A program made the position numbers and the translations under genes. The notes beneath the pieces were generated by a model. It saw only the letters and a list, made by a program, of their open reading frames with translations, searched no databases and was not told the origin of the DNA. 38,527 nt of DNA from a virus, in the IMG/VR virus record IMGVR_UViG_3300030329_004691, positions 1 to 38,527 of that record, one strand, 5' to 3'. This document shows, one piece after another, positions 14,283 through 22,256 of the stretch (position 1 is its first letter; each line of letters starts with the position of its first letter).

Positions 14283-14304
14283 GGGTTCGCGTTGGGTTCG
14301 CGTT

Positions 14305-14379
14305 CTACTTTTTGCCGCCTTTCCTCATTGGTCGCTTCTTCATTCCTCCGCTGCTTTTCTTTCCGTGGTATCCTGGCAT
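14305..14379 (-). CDS. 24-residue basic microprotein
   Basis: The frame begins MPGYHGKKSSGGMKKRPM and ends RKGGKK, with ten lysines and many glycines. AAAGGAACCAA is an excellent ribosome site and the ATG lies 23 bases after the previous stop, continuing the leftward operon. Very short Lys/Gly-rich proteins occur in the structural regions of other phages; a DNA-contacting or virion role is a guess. It is the last leftward gene and abuts the attachment region. Confidence 0.6.
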   Translation of the reverse strand: MPGYHGKKSSGGMKKRPMRKGGKK

Positions 14380-14402
14380 TTGGTTCCTTTCGTCTGGCGG
14401 CA

Positions 14403-14600
14403 TCATAGTTTCAGATGCCTGGGTAAGTTTTCAATAATTGCTTTCTGAGCTTCCTCAGTCAAGTTCGAAAGTGCATTCTTAGAATGCTGTTTCGCCTGGT
14501 CGGCAGTCAGGGAATTTCCATCATCCTGGACCGCGTCAAAAAAAGCTTTTGCGCCCCAGGTGACCAGTTCCGTAATCAATGTTATTTGTAAAGGCGTCAT
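14403..14600 (-). CDS. Small helical protein after the endolysin
   Basis: This 65-residue protein begins MTPLQITLITELVTWGAKAF. It has two predicted helices, the second charged (SLTADQAKQHSKNALSNL). It starts with ATGA overlap on the endolysin stop, which fixes the start at 14600. No strong membrane segment is seen, although the N-terminal helix is hydrophobic. It may assist lysis or be a virion accessory; the family is not recognised. Confidence 0.7.
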   Translation of the reverse strand: MTPLQITLITELVTWGAKAFFDAVQDDGNSLTADQAKQHSKNALSNLTEEAQKAIIENLPRHLKL

Positions 14601-14986
14601 GTGTAGCTCCATGAATTGGGCCGAGGATACGGCGCGGTTAAATCATCCAGGTGGATGAAGCGTTTATTTTTCGGCCCATGCAGCTTGAAACCAATCCCGG
14701 TGATCCCATGCGCCTGGGCGATCTTGATCAGCTCCAAAGCTTCCGCTCCAAAGATCTCAATATCGACCGCGTGGCCTGTCGTATGCGGTCCTGTCCTTCC
14801 TGTTGAAGAAACTTTTTCATTCCACTCAGGAGCTCGGTAACCAGAGCTCGGGAATAGAGGCCTCCCGAAGTCGTCTCGGATCAGCTGCAGCCTTTCCAAG
14901 AAGCTTTGATCCATGTCGCATATCCCGGTCCCGCGGCATTTCAGTTCATCGAACGTGAAGTTTTTAGTCAGGTATTTATTCGCCAT
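14597..14986 (-). CDS. M15-type peptidoglycan peptidase (endolysin)
   Basis: This 129-residue enzyme begins MANKYLTKNFTFDELKC, the normal beginning of phage M15 endolysins. Motifs SSGYRAPEWN (R51), GPHTTGHAVDI (H68, D75) and IHLDD (H112) give the zinc ligands and active site of this D,D/L,D-carboxypeptidase group, which cuts peptide cross-links in the cell wall. An upstream in-frame ATG at 15004 is possible, but the family start pattern favours 14986. No signal peptide or membrane segment is seen, so release needs the holin-type proteins encoded just upstream. Function is secure; the exact start is less so. Confidence 0.9.
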   Translation of the reverse strand: MANKYLTKNFTFDELKCRGTGICDMDQSFLERLQLIRDDFGRPLFPSSGYRAPEWNEKVSSTGRTGPHTTGHAVDIEIFGAEALELIKIAQAHGITGIGFKLHGPKNKRFIHLDDLTAPYPRPNSWSYT

Positions 14987-15038
14987 GTAAAATCCAAATA
15001 GCATCGTTGAGTCTTGAAGGAATTCTCTGCGAGTAATT

Positions 15039-15197
15039 TCATTCTTCCTCGAGAGCTTTCCGGACCAGGACCAGAGCCTGGTCGTCCAATCGGTTAGTCG
15101 TGCTCTGAACCAGAGCAGTGAGAAGGAGCAGGGTAATCTGAATGACAAAGCGTTCGGAGGTCAGTTTCTGGATCAGGGTTGTAATCAGTTTAGGCAT
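15039..15197 (-). CDS. Small membrane-associated protein in the lysis cassette
   Basis: This 52-residue protein begins MPKLITTLIQKLTSERF. It has one hydrophobic stretch (FVIQITLLLLTALVQ) followed by a charged tail (LVLVRKALEEE). Its ATG overlaps the preceding TGA by one base, fixing the start at 15197. The position between the holin-like gene and the endolysin suggests a holin partner or antiholin. This rests on size, hydrophobicity and context only. Confidence 0.65.
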   Translation of the reverse strand: MPKLITTLIQKLTSERFVIQITLLLLTALVQSTTNRLDDQALVLVRKALEEE

Positions 15198-15412
15198 CAG
15201 GTTTTTCCATTCGAGGAATCGTTGGCTTCGGTCGAGTCGAACCAATAGCCAACTGTTTGGGAAAGCTGGGTCGCCGATGCGCCCACTATAACGCTTGAGA
15301 TCGTCTGCATAGATTCAGGTATTTGAACGGTAAAGATAAGCACCAGGTTCGTCAGAAATATCCCCATTAAAACCAGGGTCAGAGTTGCGCGGACGATAAG
15401 CTTTGCATTCAT
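15197..15412 (-). CDS. Holin-like membrane protein
   Basis: This 71-residue protein has a strong transmembrane segment (LTLVLMGIFLTNLVLIFTV, about 11-29) and a second semi-hydrophobic segment (ISSVIVGASATQLSQTVGYW, about 38-57), with a polar charged tail. The pattern ending GYWF then a polar tail resembles phage holins of the two-segment type that make the membrane lesion releasing the endolysin. It is coupled by ATGA overlap to the upstream gene and TGATG overlap to the next. No specific holin family is assigned. Confidence 0.72.
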   Translation of the reverse strand: MNAKLIVRATLTLVLMGIFLTNLVLIFTVQIPESMQTISSVIVGASATQLSQTVGYWFDSTEANDSSNGKT

Positions 15413-15774
15413 CGCATCCGCTCAAGTTCGCGTCCAATATTTTCCAGTTCAGACTTTTGTTCCACTAAAGAAGTGTTTGTTTTTTCAATCAACGCAATCA
15501 AACGCCCTTCGAGCTCACGTCGATCCTGCCGTGCCTGACCATTGGTTTTCCAGATGAACCATGAAAGGAAAATCAAACCTACTCCAGCAATCCCCTGGTC
15601 GATGAGAACCTCAAAGATCTGCTCGGTCGGATCCTTGTCCTGCCGTTCCGGAACCCTTGAATACTGACGTTCTTCATAACGGTATTGCCTGTCATTATGT
15701 TCCCGGGCGATCAGTTGATCCGCAAAAACAGGTGCAGCCCAAAGCCAGATGATGATTAAAGCATTAATCCTCAT
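15409..15774 (-). CDS. BhlA/UviB-like membrane protein with signal peptide
   Basis: This 121-residue protein has an N-terminal signal sequence (MRINALIIIWLWAAPVFADQ, likely cleaved after VFA), a polar Arg/Glu/Gln-rich segment, a transmembrane helix (GIAGVGLIFLSWFIW, about 60-75) and a C-terminal heptad coil (RLIALIEKTNTSLVEQKSEL). The membrane plus coil part is like BhlA/UviB holin-type proteins; the signal peptide and polar insert are unusual for that family and would put the middle outside the membrane. An i-spanin-like role is an alternative. It begins with ATGA overlap on the stop of the preceding virion gene. Confidence 0.6.
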   Translation of the reverse strand: MRINALIIIWLWAAPVFADQLIAREHNDRQYRYEERQYSRVPERQDKDPTEQIFEVLIDQGIAGVGLIFLSWFIWKTNGQARQDRRELEGRLIALIEKTNTSLVEQKSELENIGRELERMR

Positions 15775-18206
15775 AAAGTTTGCGCTGATTGAAATGTAGT
15801 CTGTATCGCAGGAGCATCCATCTTTCTTTGGCGTGAAGGAGGACCCATCTTTTCCGCGTTTTCCATGTACATCTGCTGCATCTGATTGGTGTACCTCAGC
15901 GAGGCATTCATACGCGCCTGGAAGAACCGAGAAAGGGAATTCCGGACGACCGTATCCAGGTTCCGGTTCCTTGTCATGACGCGCTCCACAAGCATTTTCA
16001 TCTGGGCCTGGTAGAGTGCAGGATAAACCGCTTGCATGGCTTCGACGTGCTCGGGCTGCAGGGATCCCTGAGCGATCATCGGAAGCACCAGGTTTGGATT
16101 ATCGACGATCGATTTGTACCGGTTGAATTTCAGGATCTCGGAAAATCGTGGAACCTCTTCCTTCGGATTAAAGACGAGCTCCGATGGTGCCGTCGTTGAT
16201 GTTGGAAGTTTCGAGTGCAGGAAGCTGATACCGTTTGCCATCGTATTTGCGACCGATTGGTTCAGAGTCTGATCTCCTTCGACCTCCGGGAGCATCGCCA
16301 GGAATCTCGGGTAGAGTGCCTGGGGATTTCCATTCAAGTTATCGAGCTGGTTCCTGGTCTTGATGAATTCCTCAATGGTTTTCTCGGGGCTGTCTGGGAT
16401 TGGATTTTTCACTTTAACACCAGCAGCAGCTCCTCCTCGAAGGATCAAAGAGACTCCTGCATCCATTGCCTTCTGAGATTTATCTGCCAGGTTCAGCATC
16501 CCGCCGTAGTCAGAAATCCTGCGAAGGGTCCTGGCAAAAAGGAGCTCCCCATTGTCTCGAATATATTTCCGGGCAAGTGCAGTTCCTGCGAAAGTTGCAG
16601 CAGCTCCCAAGCCTCCGGTCAGAACCGAATCAGCTGCACCGAAAACGCCACCTCCCAGGCCAGCTCCAACAACATATGAAGTGAGTGGAAGACGTGCATT
16701 ATTTGCCTGCCGAGCAGCTGCTCCTTGAGCAAAAAAATGGAGATTTTTCAGAGTGGCGTAAACGTCTTTGGCTTCCAGGAAATTTGCATAGGTATCGGAT
16801 TTGATACCCTTCGTATTGGATAATCGATTCCCGATCGCAGCCAGGGCATTCTCAGATTCTTCTCGGATGATGTTTGCCATGGCTTCATAGTGGGCAAAAT
16901 TATCCGGGTTCTTTTTAAAGTTGGCGAGCTCGCGCTGGTAGAATCGTTTCAGTTCTTCTGAGTCTCGGAAATTAAGAGTCTTGCCTCTCATCCCTAGCTT
17001 CTGAGAAATTGCCTTTGCGATTGGATTCATGTTCTTCCAGGCAATATCTCGGAAGTCTTCAATGGCTTGTCTGGCATTTTTAATCCGCGCATTCTGTACG
17101 GCATCATCGACAAGGCCTGCACCCATGGCTCGAGGGTTATCCACAATTTCCCGAATCATCCTTTTGGCAATGGCATCCGGATCAAATTTGAGGTCGTCCA
17201 GGTATTGCCCAGACTTTGCCATTAAGGTCTCAACTTCGGTAATGATATCGTCAAGCCGCTTTCCATAATATGGAAGCAGATCGTCTTCGAGCTGCATCAG
17301 AAGTGCTTCAGGATCATCAAGGTTTTTGACAATCCCCTTCTTGTCCAGCATCGCGAGCTTGGCGCCAAATTCGTTTGCTCCCCGGGAATAATTCCCATGC
17401 CTGGTGATTTTATTCCACTCGGTTTTTTTAGGATCAAGGGTTCGATAATATGCGCGGTCCCTGGCAAACTTCAGCGCGGATCCGCCCTTGCTCAGAGCTG
17501 TCGCGATCCCGCCGACCAGGCCTCCAGCAACTGATCCGAAACCAGCACCGGCAATGATATGATCTGCGAATTCGGGACGTCTTTCCGGATCATCCAAGAT
17601 CTGAGAAGAAACTGCATAAGGAACCCCGACGACTGCGCCCTCGGCTGCACCTCCGACCGCCCCTTTGACGACCCGAGTATTGAGCGGAGACGCCAGAGTC
17701 CTTAAAGCTTTTTTGTTGGAAGCTGCTTTGGAAATGGAACCTACAAGTTTTTGAGCTCCCCGAGCTGCACCCCTGGCGACCAGGGAGGTCCCTCCAAAAG
17801 GAAAAATTAATCCGCCGAGTTCTCCAGCTGTCGTCGCAATTGGGTTGAGCTCCCGATGCATCCTAATCTCTTCATCTGTAAATCCGAGATTTTGAAGAGC
17901 CATATCTGAAAGACCAAAGGACATGGTCCTGAGAGCTCCCAGGCCTGCCGAAGTGAATGGAGAATCACTGACCGTAGCTTTGAGATCCTCAGTTTCAACC
18001 AGCTCAACCGGAGCATATCGATAGCCTGCTCGAAGTGCTGCATAGGCTTTGTCAGCAGGGAAATCGTAAAGGGTATCATCCTCCCCAACCAAGGTGACTT
18101 TATCCCCCTGGAGGAATGCATAGTTCCCGGATGCAATCAGATCTTCGACGCGTGAATCATCGACGTTGACCGCCGATTCGGTTTGATAATCGTAAAGTCT
18201 AGCCAC
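15771..18206 (-). CDS. Internal virion/ejection protein
   Basis: This 811-residue protein begins MARLYDYQTESAVNV. It contains several Gly/Ala-rich hydrophobic stretches (GAGFGSVAGGLVGGIATAL about 220-240 and GLGGGVFGAADSVLTGGLG about 510-530), alternating with long helical regions (YRTLDPKKTEWNKI, DDIITEVETLMAK). This composition is typical of podovirus internal proteins that are ejected and form a channel across the envelope. It follows two other large virion proteins and precedes the lysis cassette. Homology to a named family could not be verified. Confidence 0.65.
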   Translation of the reverse strand: MARLYDYQTESAVNVDDSRVEDLIASGNYAFLQGDKVTLVGEDDTLYDFPADKAYAALRAGYRYAPVELVETEDLKATVSDSPFTSAGLGALRTMSFGLSDMALQNLGFTDEEIRMHRELNPIATTAGELGGLIFPFGGTSLVARGAARGAQKLVGSISKAASNKKALRTLASPLNTRVVKGAVGGAAEGAVVGVPYAVSSQILDDPERRPEFADHIIAGAGFGSVAGGLVGGIATALSKGGSALKFARDRAYYRTLDPKKTEWNKITRHGNYSRGANEFGAKLAMLDKKGIVKNLDDPEALLMQLEDDLLPYYGKRLDDIITEVETLMAKSGQYLDDLKFDPDAIAKRMIREIVDNPRAMGAGLVDDAVQNARIKNARQAIEDFRDIAWKNMNPIAKAISQKLGMRGKTLNFRDSEELKRFYQRELANFKKNPDNFAHYEAMANIIREESENALAAIGNRLSNTKGIKSDTYANFLEAKDVYATLKNLHFFAQGAAARQANNARLPLTSYVVGAGLGGGVFGAADSVLTGGLGAAATFAGTALARKYIRDNGELLFARTLRRISDYGGMLNLADKSQKAMDAGVSLILRGGAAAGVKVKNPIPDSPEKTIEEFIKTRNQLDNLNGNPQALYPRFLAMLPEVEGDQTLNQSVANTMANGISFLHSKLPTSTTAPSELVFNPKEEVPRFSEILKFNRYKSIVDNPNLVLPMIAQGSLQPEHVEAMQAVYPALYQAQMKMLVERVMTRNRNLDTVVRNSLSRFFQARMNASLRYTNQMQQMYMENAEKMGPPSRQRKMDAPAIQTTFQSAQTL

Positions 18207-20079
18207 CCGCGTTCCTCACTGATCCACCAAGATCTGAAGCTTTAGGAATCCTATTTGACCTCGGCATTCCTTTTGGAGGCATCCCTTCCTGAACAAATCC
18301 GTAATCTACTGGAGTCACCGGCACAAATTGGTTTGCTTGCTGGAACCCTTTCAGTCGTGATTCATAATCATTGGGAAGAACTTCCAGAGCTGTTTTTAAT
18401 TCTCCCAAACCAATAGTAAAAATATCTTCCTCCGGAATCACTCTGTTAATCATTGTTTTTTCCGTAGGCGTCAATGCAGCTCCTCCCTTCATTATGTCAT
18501 TCTTATATACACCCCAAAGAGATCCAACTATTGTTCTTAGTTTAATGTAATCCTTGCCTTGAGCTTTTCTTATACCAGCTGCACTTTGAGCAAGAAGATT
18601 TGCTGTACCAACTTCCTCAAAAATTTTAAGAGCTCTTTCACGTTGTTCTTCAATAGTTCGAACCCCCGCCATCATTTTTCTTCCTTCTTTGAGCGCATCC
18701 TTGATGCCCTGAGCATCCTTAATTGAGGTCACTCCCAAGCCTGGGACATACTTGTCTCCAAATTCTTTTTTAGACTCTTGAACAGCTTGGTACCGTTTAA
18801 ACATCAAAGTTTGTAATGCCAGAACCATCTGCTGATCCCCTCTTTCACGCGCTTCAATAATCCCACTTTTAATACCTTCCACTGTCGCGATCTGACTTTC
18901 GACAGCTGCTCGGTTCTTTAAGGATGCCAGCGCACTGTCGGAAGCATTCTGGGCCATCTGCAGCATCCTGCCGCGTTCCTGGATCAGATTCAGCTGCTGC
19001 CGTTCTGCAGACTTCTGTCGGAAATCCCGGTCGTCTTTAAATTTTGCCAGGTGATCATCGATGGTTTTGTTGATGATCTGGAGAGCGAAGTTTGGCGTCC
19101 CTGTCATCGATGCAGCACCAGCTCCGAGAGCAGCTGCAATGACCGCCCAAAACTTATTTGCGCCGGTTATCGCAGGACCTGGTTTTTCTTCAGCGATCGC
19201 GTTGATGCTGTCTTCGTATGTATCAATTTCCTTCTTTATGTCATTGGCGAGATTGACGTAGTTCTGTTTTTCAGTCTCGAAAAAATAAAAGGATCCCTCG
19301 GTAAATTCATCACCTTCATAAATATCCTGGAGCTCCATCAATTTATCGATGACGCCATCATAGGTTTCGAGTCCATAACCATAGGGATCCGAAATGCTGA
19401 CGATGTTTTTCCCTTCCAGGTATCCCTCGGTTTGCTTCATATCAACCGGCATGGAACCTGGTTCCTCGACCACTTCCTCCTCAACAATCTCGACGTCCTG
19501 CATGGGATCTGGTTCTGGCTTAGGATCCTTCAGACGTTCTTCTTCTTTTTTTTGCTCAGTTGTTTTGCTATCAAATACAACTTGTTCTAATTTGCCAGGT
19601 TCGTCTGGGCGAGGTGGAAGAGTCGATTTCTGAGCTACAGCAGTTAAATTGGAATCTTCTTCCGGGATTTCGACGGTCGTCTCTTCTTCCATAAGATCGG
19701 GGCCGAGCATTCTATTCAATCGATTAATCCCGATTGTCTCAGATCGTTCAAATCCACGATCCATAAATGTTTCTTTTCGCCCTATCTGTCCTGCTGCTTT
19801 GTCGTATTCTTCCTGGGTCGGTTGATCCAATGGCATAATGTCACCAAATTCCATAGCCCAATCAATGTACTGGTTCCCCTCAGCAACCGGAGCAGCTGTT
19901 TCAACCGGGGTTTCCTCAACAACTTGCATCGATGCCCGGAATTTTTCTGGAGGTCCAAATTCGAGCTGAAGCTCCGCGTGTCTTTGATCTCTTCTAGCAT
20001 CAAAAATTTTGCGATCTAAAAGCTCTTGATAGAAAAGCCGTCTTTCATTTTTTCCTTCTGGAAGACCAAATCTCATCAC
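18199..20079 (-). CDS. Large structural protein, probably internal virion
   Basis: This 626-residue protein begins MMRFGLPEGKNERRLFYQEL. The first half is acidic and low-complexity (PEEDSNLTAVAQ, EIVEEEVVEEPGS). A Gly/Ala segment KFWAVIAAALGAGAASM (about 308-324) is followed by a long helical coil region (DDHLAKFKDDRDFRQKSAE). It shares 8 bases with the next gene and 4 with the previous, so it is tightly coupled between them. Position and composition point to an internal or ejected protein; no family is recognised. Confidence 0.6.
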   Translation of the reverse strand: MMRFGLPEGKNERRLFYQELLDRKIFDARRDQRHAELQLEFGPPEKFRASMQVVEETPVETAAPVAEGNQYIDWAMEFGDIMPLDQPTQEEYDKAAGQIGRKETFMDRGFERSETIGINRLNRMLGPDLMEEETTVEIPEEDSNLTAVAQKSTLPPRPDEPGKLEQVVFDSKTTEQKKEEERLKDPKPEPDPMQDVEIVEEEVVEEPGSMPVDMKQTEGYLEGKNIVSISDPYGYGLETYDGVIDKLMELQDIYEGDEFTEGSFYFFETEKQNYVNLANDIKKEIDTYEDSINAIAEEKPGPAITGANKFWAVIAAALGAGAASMTGTPNFALQIINKTIDDHLAKFKDDRDFRQKSAERQQLNLIQERGRMLQMAQNASDSALASLKNRAAVESQIATVEGIKSGIIEARERGDQQMVLALQTLMFKRYQAVQESKKEFGDKYVPGLGVTSIKDAQGIKDALKEGRKMMAGVRTIEEQRERALKIFEEVGTANLLAQSAAGIRKAQGKDYIKLRTIVGSLWGVYKNDIMKGGAALTPTEKTMINRVIPEEDIFTIGLGELKTALEVLPNDYESRLKGFQQANQFVPVTPVDYGFVQEGMPPKGMPRSNRIPKASDLGGSVRNAGG

Positions 20080-22256
20080 GCCCTCCCTTCAAGCTGCTTC
20101 GTTCGTTTATGCAGATTCGCCTGAGCGGCCATGACTGCTGCAAGACCCTGGTTCATATCAAGCTGCTTTCCGCGAGGTCCATTTGAAACCATGGCATTCC
20201 CCATCGGCCCCCCTCGCTCGGCATCCTGGGCCATGATTCCTATCAGCAGCCCAGAGTCTCTACCGATCGCCTTTGGATCCTTATATTCATATTGGTATGC
20301 ATCAATCGCATCAAGGAACTGCTCGATCTCCCGATCTCCGGAGCTAATGTTTTGCTTCATCCGTTCGTCGGATCCCATTTTCGCGTATGCTGCTATACCA
20401 GTTGCAATCATGTTAAGAATGGCCCCCTGGCGATTCGTATCATTAGCAGATGCTTTCCATTCCCCGGTCAGATCTGCGATGTATCGTTTTGTCGCATCAT
20501 CCATCTCAGCCAGATCCCGGGTCAGCTCAAATCCCATCATCTTGAGATCAGATTCCATCTGAGCCATATCGATCTTAACTTCGAGACCATAGAACTCTTT
20601 TTTCCCACGGTAGGCTTCAATGGCAAAGACGTCGTCCATGCCCCGCGACTTGATCGCGAGCTCTGCGTTGATGGTCGCAATGGTGAGATTCTTCTGCATA
20701 TTTGCCAGCTCGGTTGCAACCTCGAGCTCACCGTTTTTGATGGCAACTTGTTTTTCAGCTTCCAAATTTGCGAGTCTAGTTTTGAGCTCGGTATCTGCTT
20801 CGGCCAGGACGGAGGTCAGCTTCATCTGGGCATTGCCAATCTTACGGACCTGGTCCAGATCTGCATTCTTGAAAGCTTCCTGACGTCTTGCTTCCAGATC
20901 AGCCAGGGCAAGCTTTGCCTCCCGGCCTCCATCGATCTCGATCAGCTGAATCATTTGCTGACGTGCAGCAGCTTCTTCCTGGGATCGCAGAGCAGCAGTG
21001 TCGCGGATAAGGATTTGCCCCTGCTCGGCCCATACATTCTGCAGCTGTCTTCGTTTCTCAGGAGCGGCTTCGGTCCCAGCAACCGCGCTGAGAAATGATT
21101 TCATCAGATTTTCCGATTCTGTCCTGGCCTGCTGCTGTGCAAAAGAATCCCGACGACCCATGATCGTATCATAGAGAACTTCGAACACCTTATCCGATTT
21201 GCCTCGGACCTTGTCGGTGAATTCCCGGTCATAAAGGACTTCGTCGGTATCCCGATCAAATCCGAATTCCCCAACCGTTGTCTGCGTTACATCGTCGGGG
21301 GTGTCGATCGTTGGAGCTTCAATTGCATCCGGTGCTGTAATATCGTCTCGGGTTACATCTGCAACCGTGTCAGTGACCTGGATAGCGTCCCTGGCAAACT
21401 GCTGGATTTCTGCTGGAGTCAATTCAAAGGCTTCAAACCGTTGCGCCTTTTCCCGGGCCATGTTCCAGAGGCCTTCAATGGTCCTGGATCCCAGACGTGC
21501 ATAGGTTCCAGTTATTGTCCCGCCATCTGCAACAAATTGCTGATAGGTTTTATTCAGGTTGATGTAATTGCCATTTTCATCTTTCAGCATCAGCTGATTG
21601 TAAAGATCCTGCCCTGCTTCGACGACCTGGTTCGCTGCATCTTTTTGAGCCAGTGCCATCTGCTTATCCCAGTGAGCTTTAATTTCATCATCAGACAAAT
21701 GCTTGAAGGTCCCTGCTTCAGATTTTTTGGATTCATAATCATCATCGATGGTGATGGCTCCCCAGTTTCCTGCGAGACTTGTCCTCTCGGCATCGATTTC
21801 AACATTGGCAGCATTGGCTTCCGCCTGAGTGTTATATTCCCGACCTAGTTTGTCCTTGTATTTTGGAGGAGGAGGCGGAGGAGGTTGGTTGTTGTTGTCA
21901 CCACTTCCCTGTTGCTCTAAAGATTTAAGATAATTTTGATGATGCCTTTCTATTTCAGACAGACCATCATCTGGCGGCGTGTCATGAGTGTCTCCTCCTA
22001 GCCGATCAGAATCTTTACTTTCGTCATAACCATTACCATTATCATCTTCTTCAAAACTCCGTAGTCCGGTCATGGGATCGATTTGGCCTGACGTATTCGG
22101 CAGGGAGGCGAGAAGCGATTCCTCCATCGTGTTCACCATGACCGGTTTGTGCATCTGACCGCCCATGGTCAAACCTTCATTTTTGGCTCGGTAGATGTTC
22201 AGGAGCTCCTGCAGCTCCTCCGGTTTCATATCTCGCAGGACTTCAAAATTATTCAT
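20076..22256 (-). CDS. Coiled-coil structural protein with S74-like C-terminal chaperone domain
   Basis: This 726-residue protein has an acidic, Asn-rich N-terminus with a run of seven prolines (about 125-131) and a long alpha-helical coil (about 360-600). From residue 629 its last 98 residues resemble the intramolecular chaperone (peptidase S74) domain: SDERMKQNI, then LDAIDAYQYEYKDP and LIGIMAQDAE. In known proteins that domain trimerises a fibre or spike and then cleaves itself. Here it is attached to a helical protein next to internal virion genes, not a beta-helical fibre. Whether it cleaves cannot be judged. Confidence 0.65.
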   Translation of the reverse strand: MNNFEVLRDMKPEELQELLNIYRAKNEGLTMGGQMHKPVMVNTMEESLLASLPNTSGQIDPMTGLRSFEEDDNGNGYDESKDSDRLGGDTHDTPPDDGLSEIERHHQNYLKSLEQQGSGDNNNQPPPPPPPKYKDKLGREYNTQAEANAANVEIDAERTSLAGNWGAITIDDDYESKKSEAGTFKHLSDDEIKAHWDKQMALAQKDAANQVVEAGQDLYNQLMLKDENGNYINLNKTYQQFVADGGTITGTYARLGSRTIEGLWNMAREKAQRFEAFELTPAEIQQFARDAIQVTDTVADVTRDDITAPDAIEAPTIDTPDDVTQTTVGEFGFDRDTDEVLYDREFTDKVRGKSDKVFEVLYDTIMGRRDSFAQQQARTESENLMKSFLSAVAGTEAAPEKRRQLQNVWAEQGQILIRDTAALRSQEEAAARQQMIQLIEIDGGREAKLALADLEARRQEAFKNADLDQVRKIGNAQMKLTSVLAEADTELKTRLANLEAEKQVAIKNGELEVATELANMQKNLTIATINAELAIKSRGMDDVFAIEAYRGKKEFYGLEVKIDMAQMESDLKMMGFELTRDLAEMDDATKRYIADLTGEWKASANDTNRQGAILNMIATGIAAYAKMGSDERMKQNISSGDREIEQFLDAIDAYQYEYKDPKAIGRDSGLLIGIMAQDAERGGPMGNAMVSNGPRGKQLDMNQGLAAVMAAQANLHKRTKQLEGRA

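Larger units (their letters stand above)
14111..14303. other. attP: Probable phage attachment region (attP)
   Basis: Between the convergent operons lies a non-coding stretch with a tRNA 3'-end-like core (14198-14225), a pair of 25-bp direct repeats around it, and a repeated word GGGTTCGCGT. Exact copies are at 14111, 14123 and 14141, with a near-copy at 14151, to the left of the core; two more are at 14283 and 14294 to the right. Multiple short repeats flanking a tRNA-derived core is the expected design of a tyrosine integrase attP, where the repeats are arm-type binding sites. The exact crossover bases cannot be set without the host site. Confidence 0.75.

Noticed and set aside
14597-15148. 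Longer 183-codon start for the endolysin, including a Tat-like TRREFLQ segment
   Set aside because: The extra 54 codons lie within the neighbouring small membrane gene in another frame and have no ribosome site. The family start pattern fits ATG 14986.
20292-21098. 268-codon plus-strand frame opposite the coiled-coil structural gene
   Set aside because: It is a shadow of the third-base pattern of the real minus-strand gene, with no start signal.
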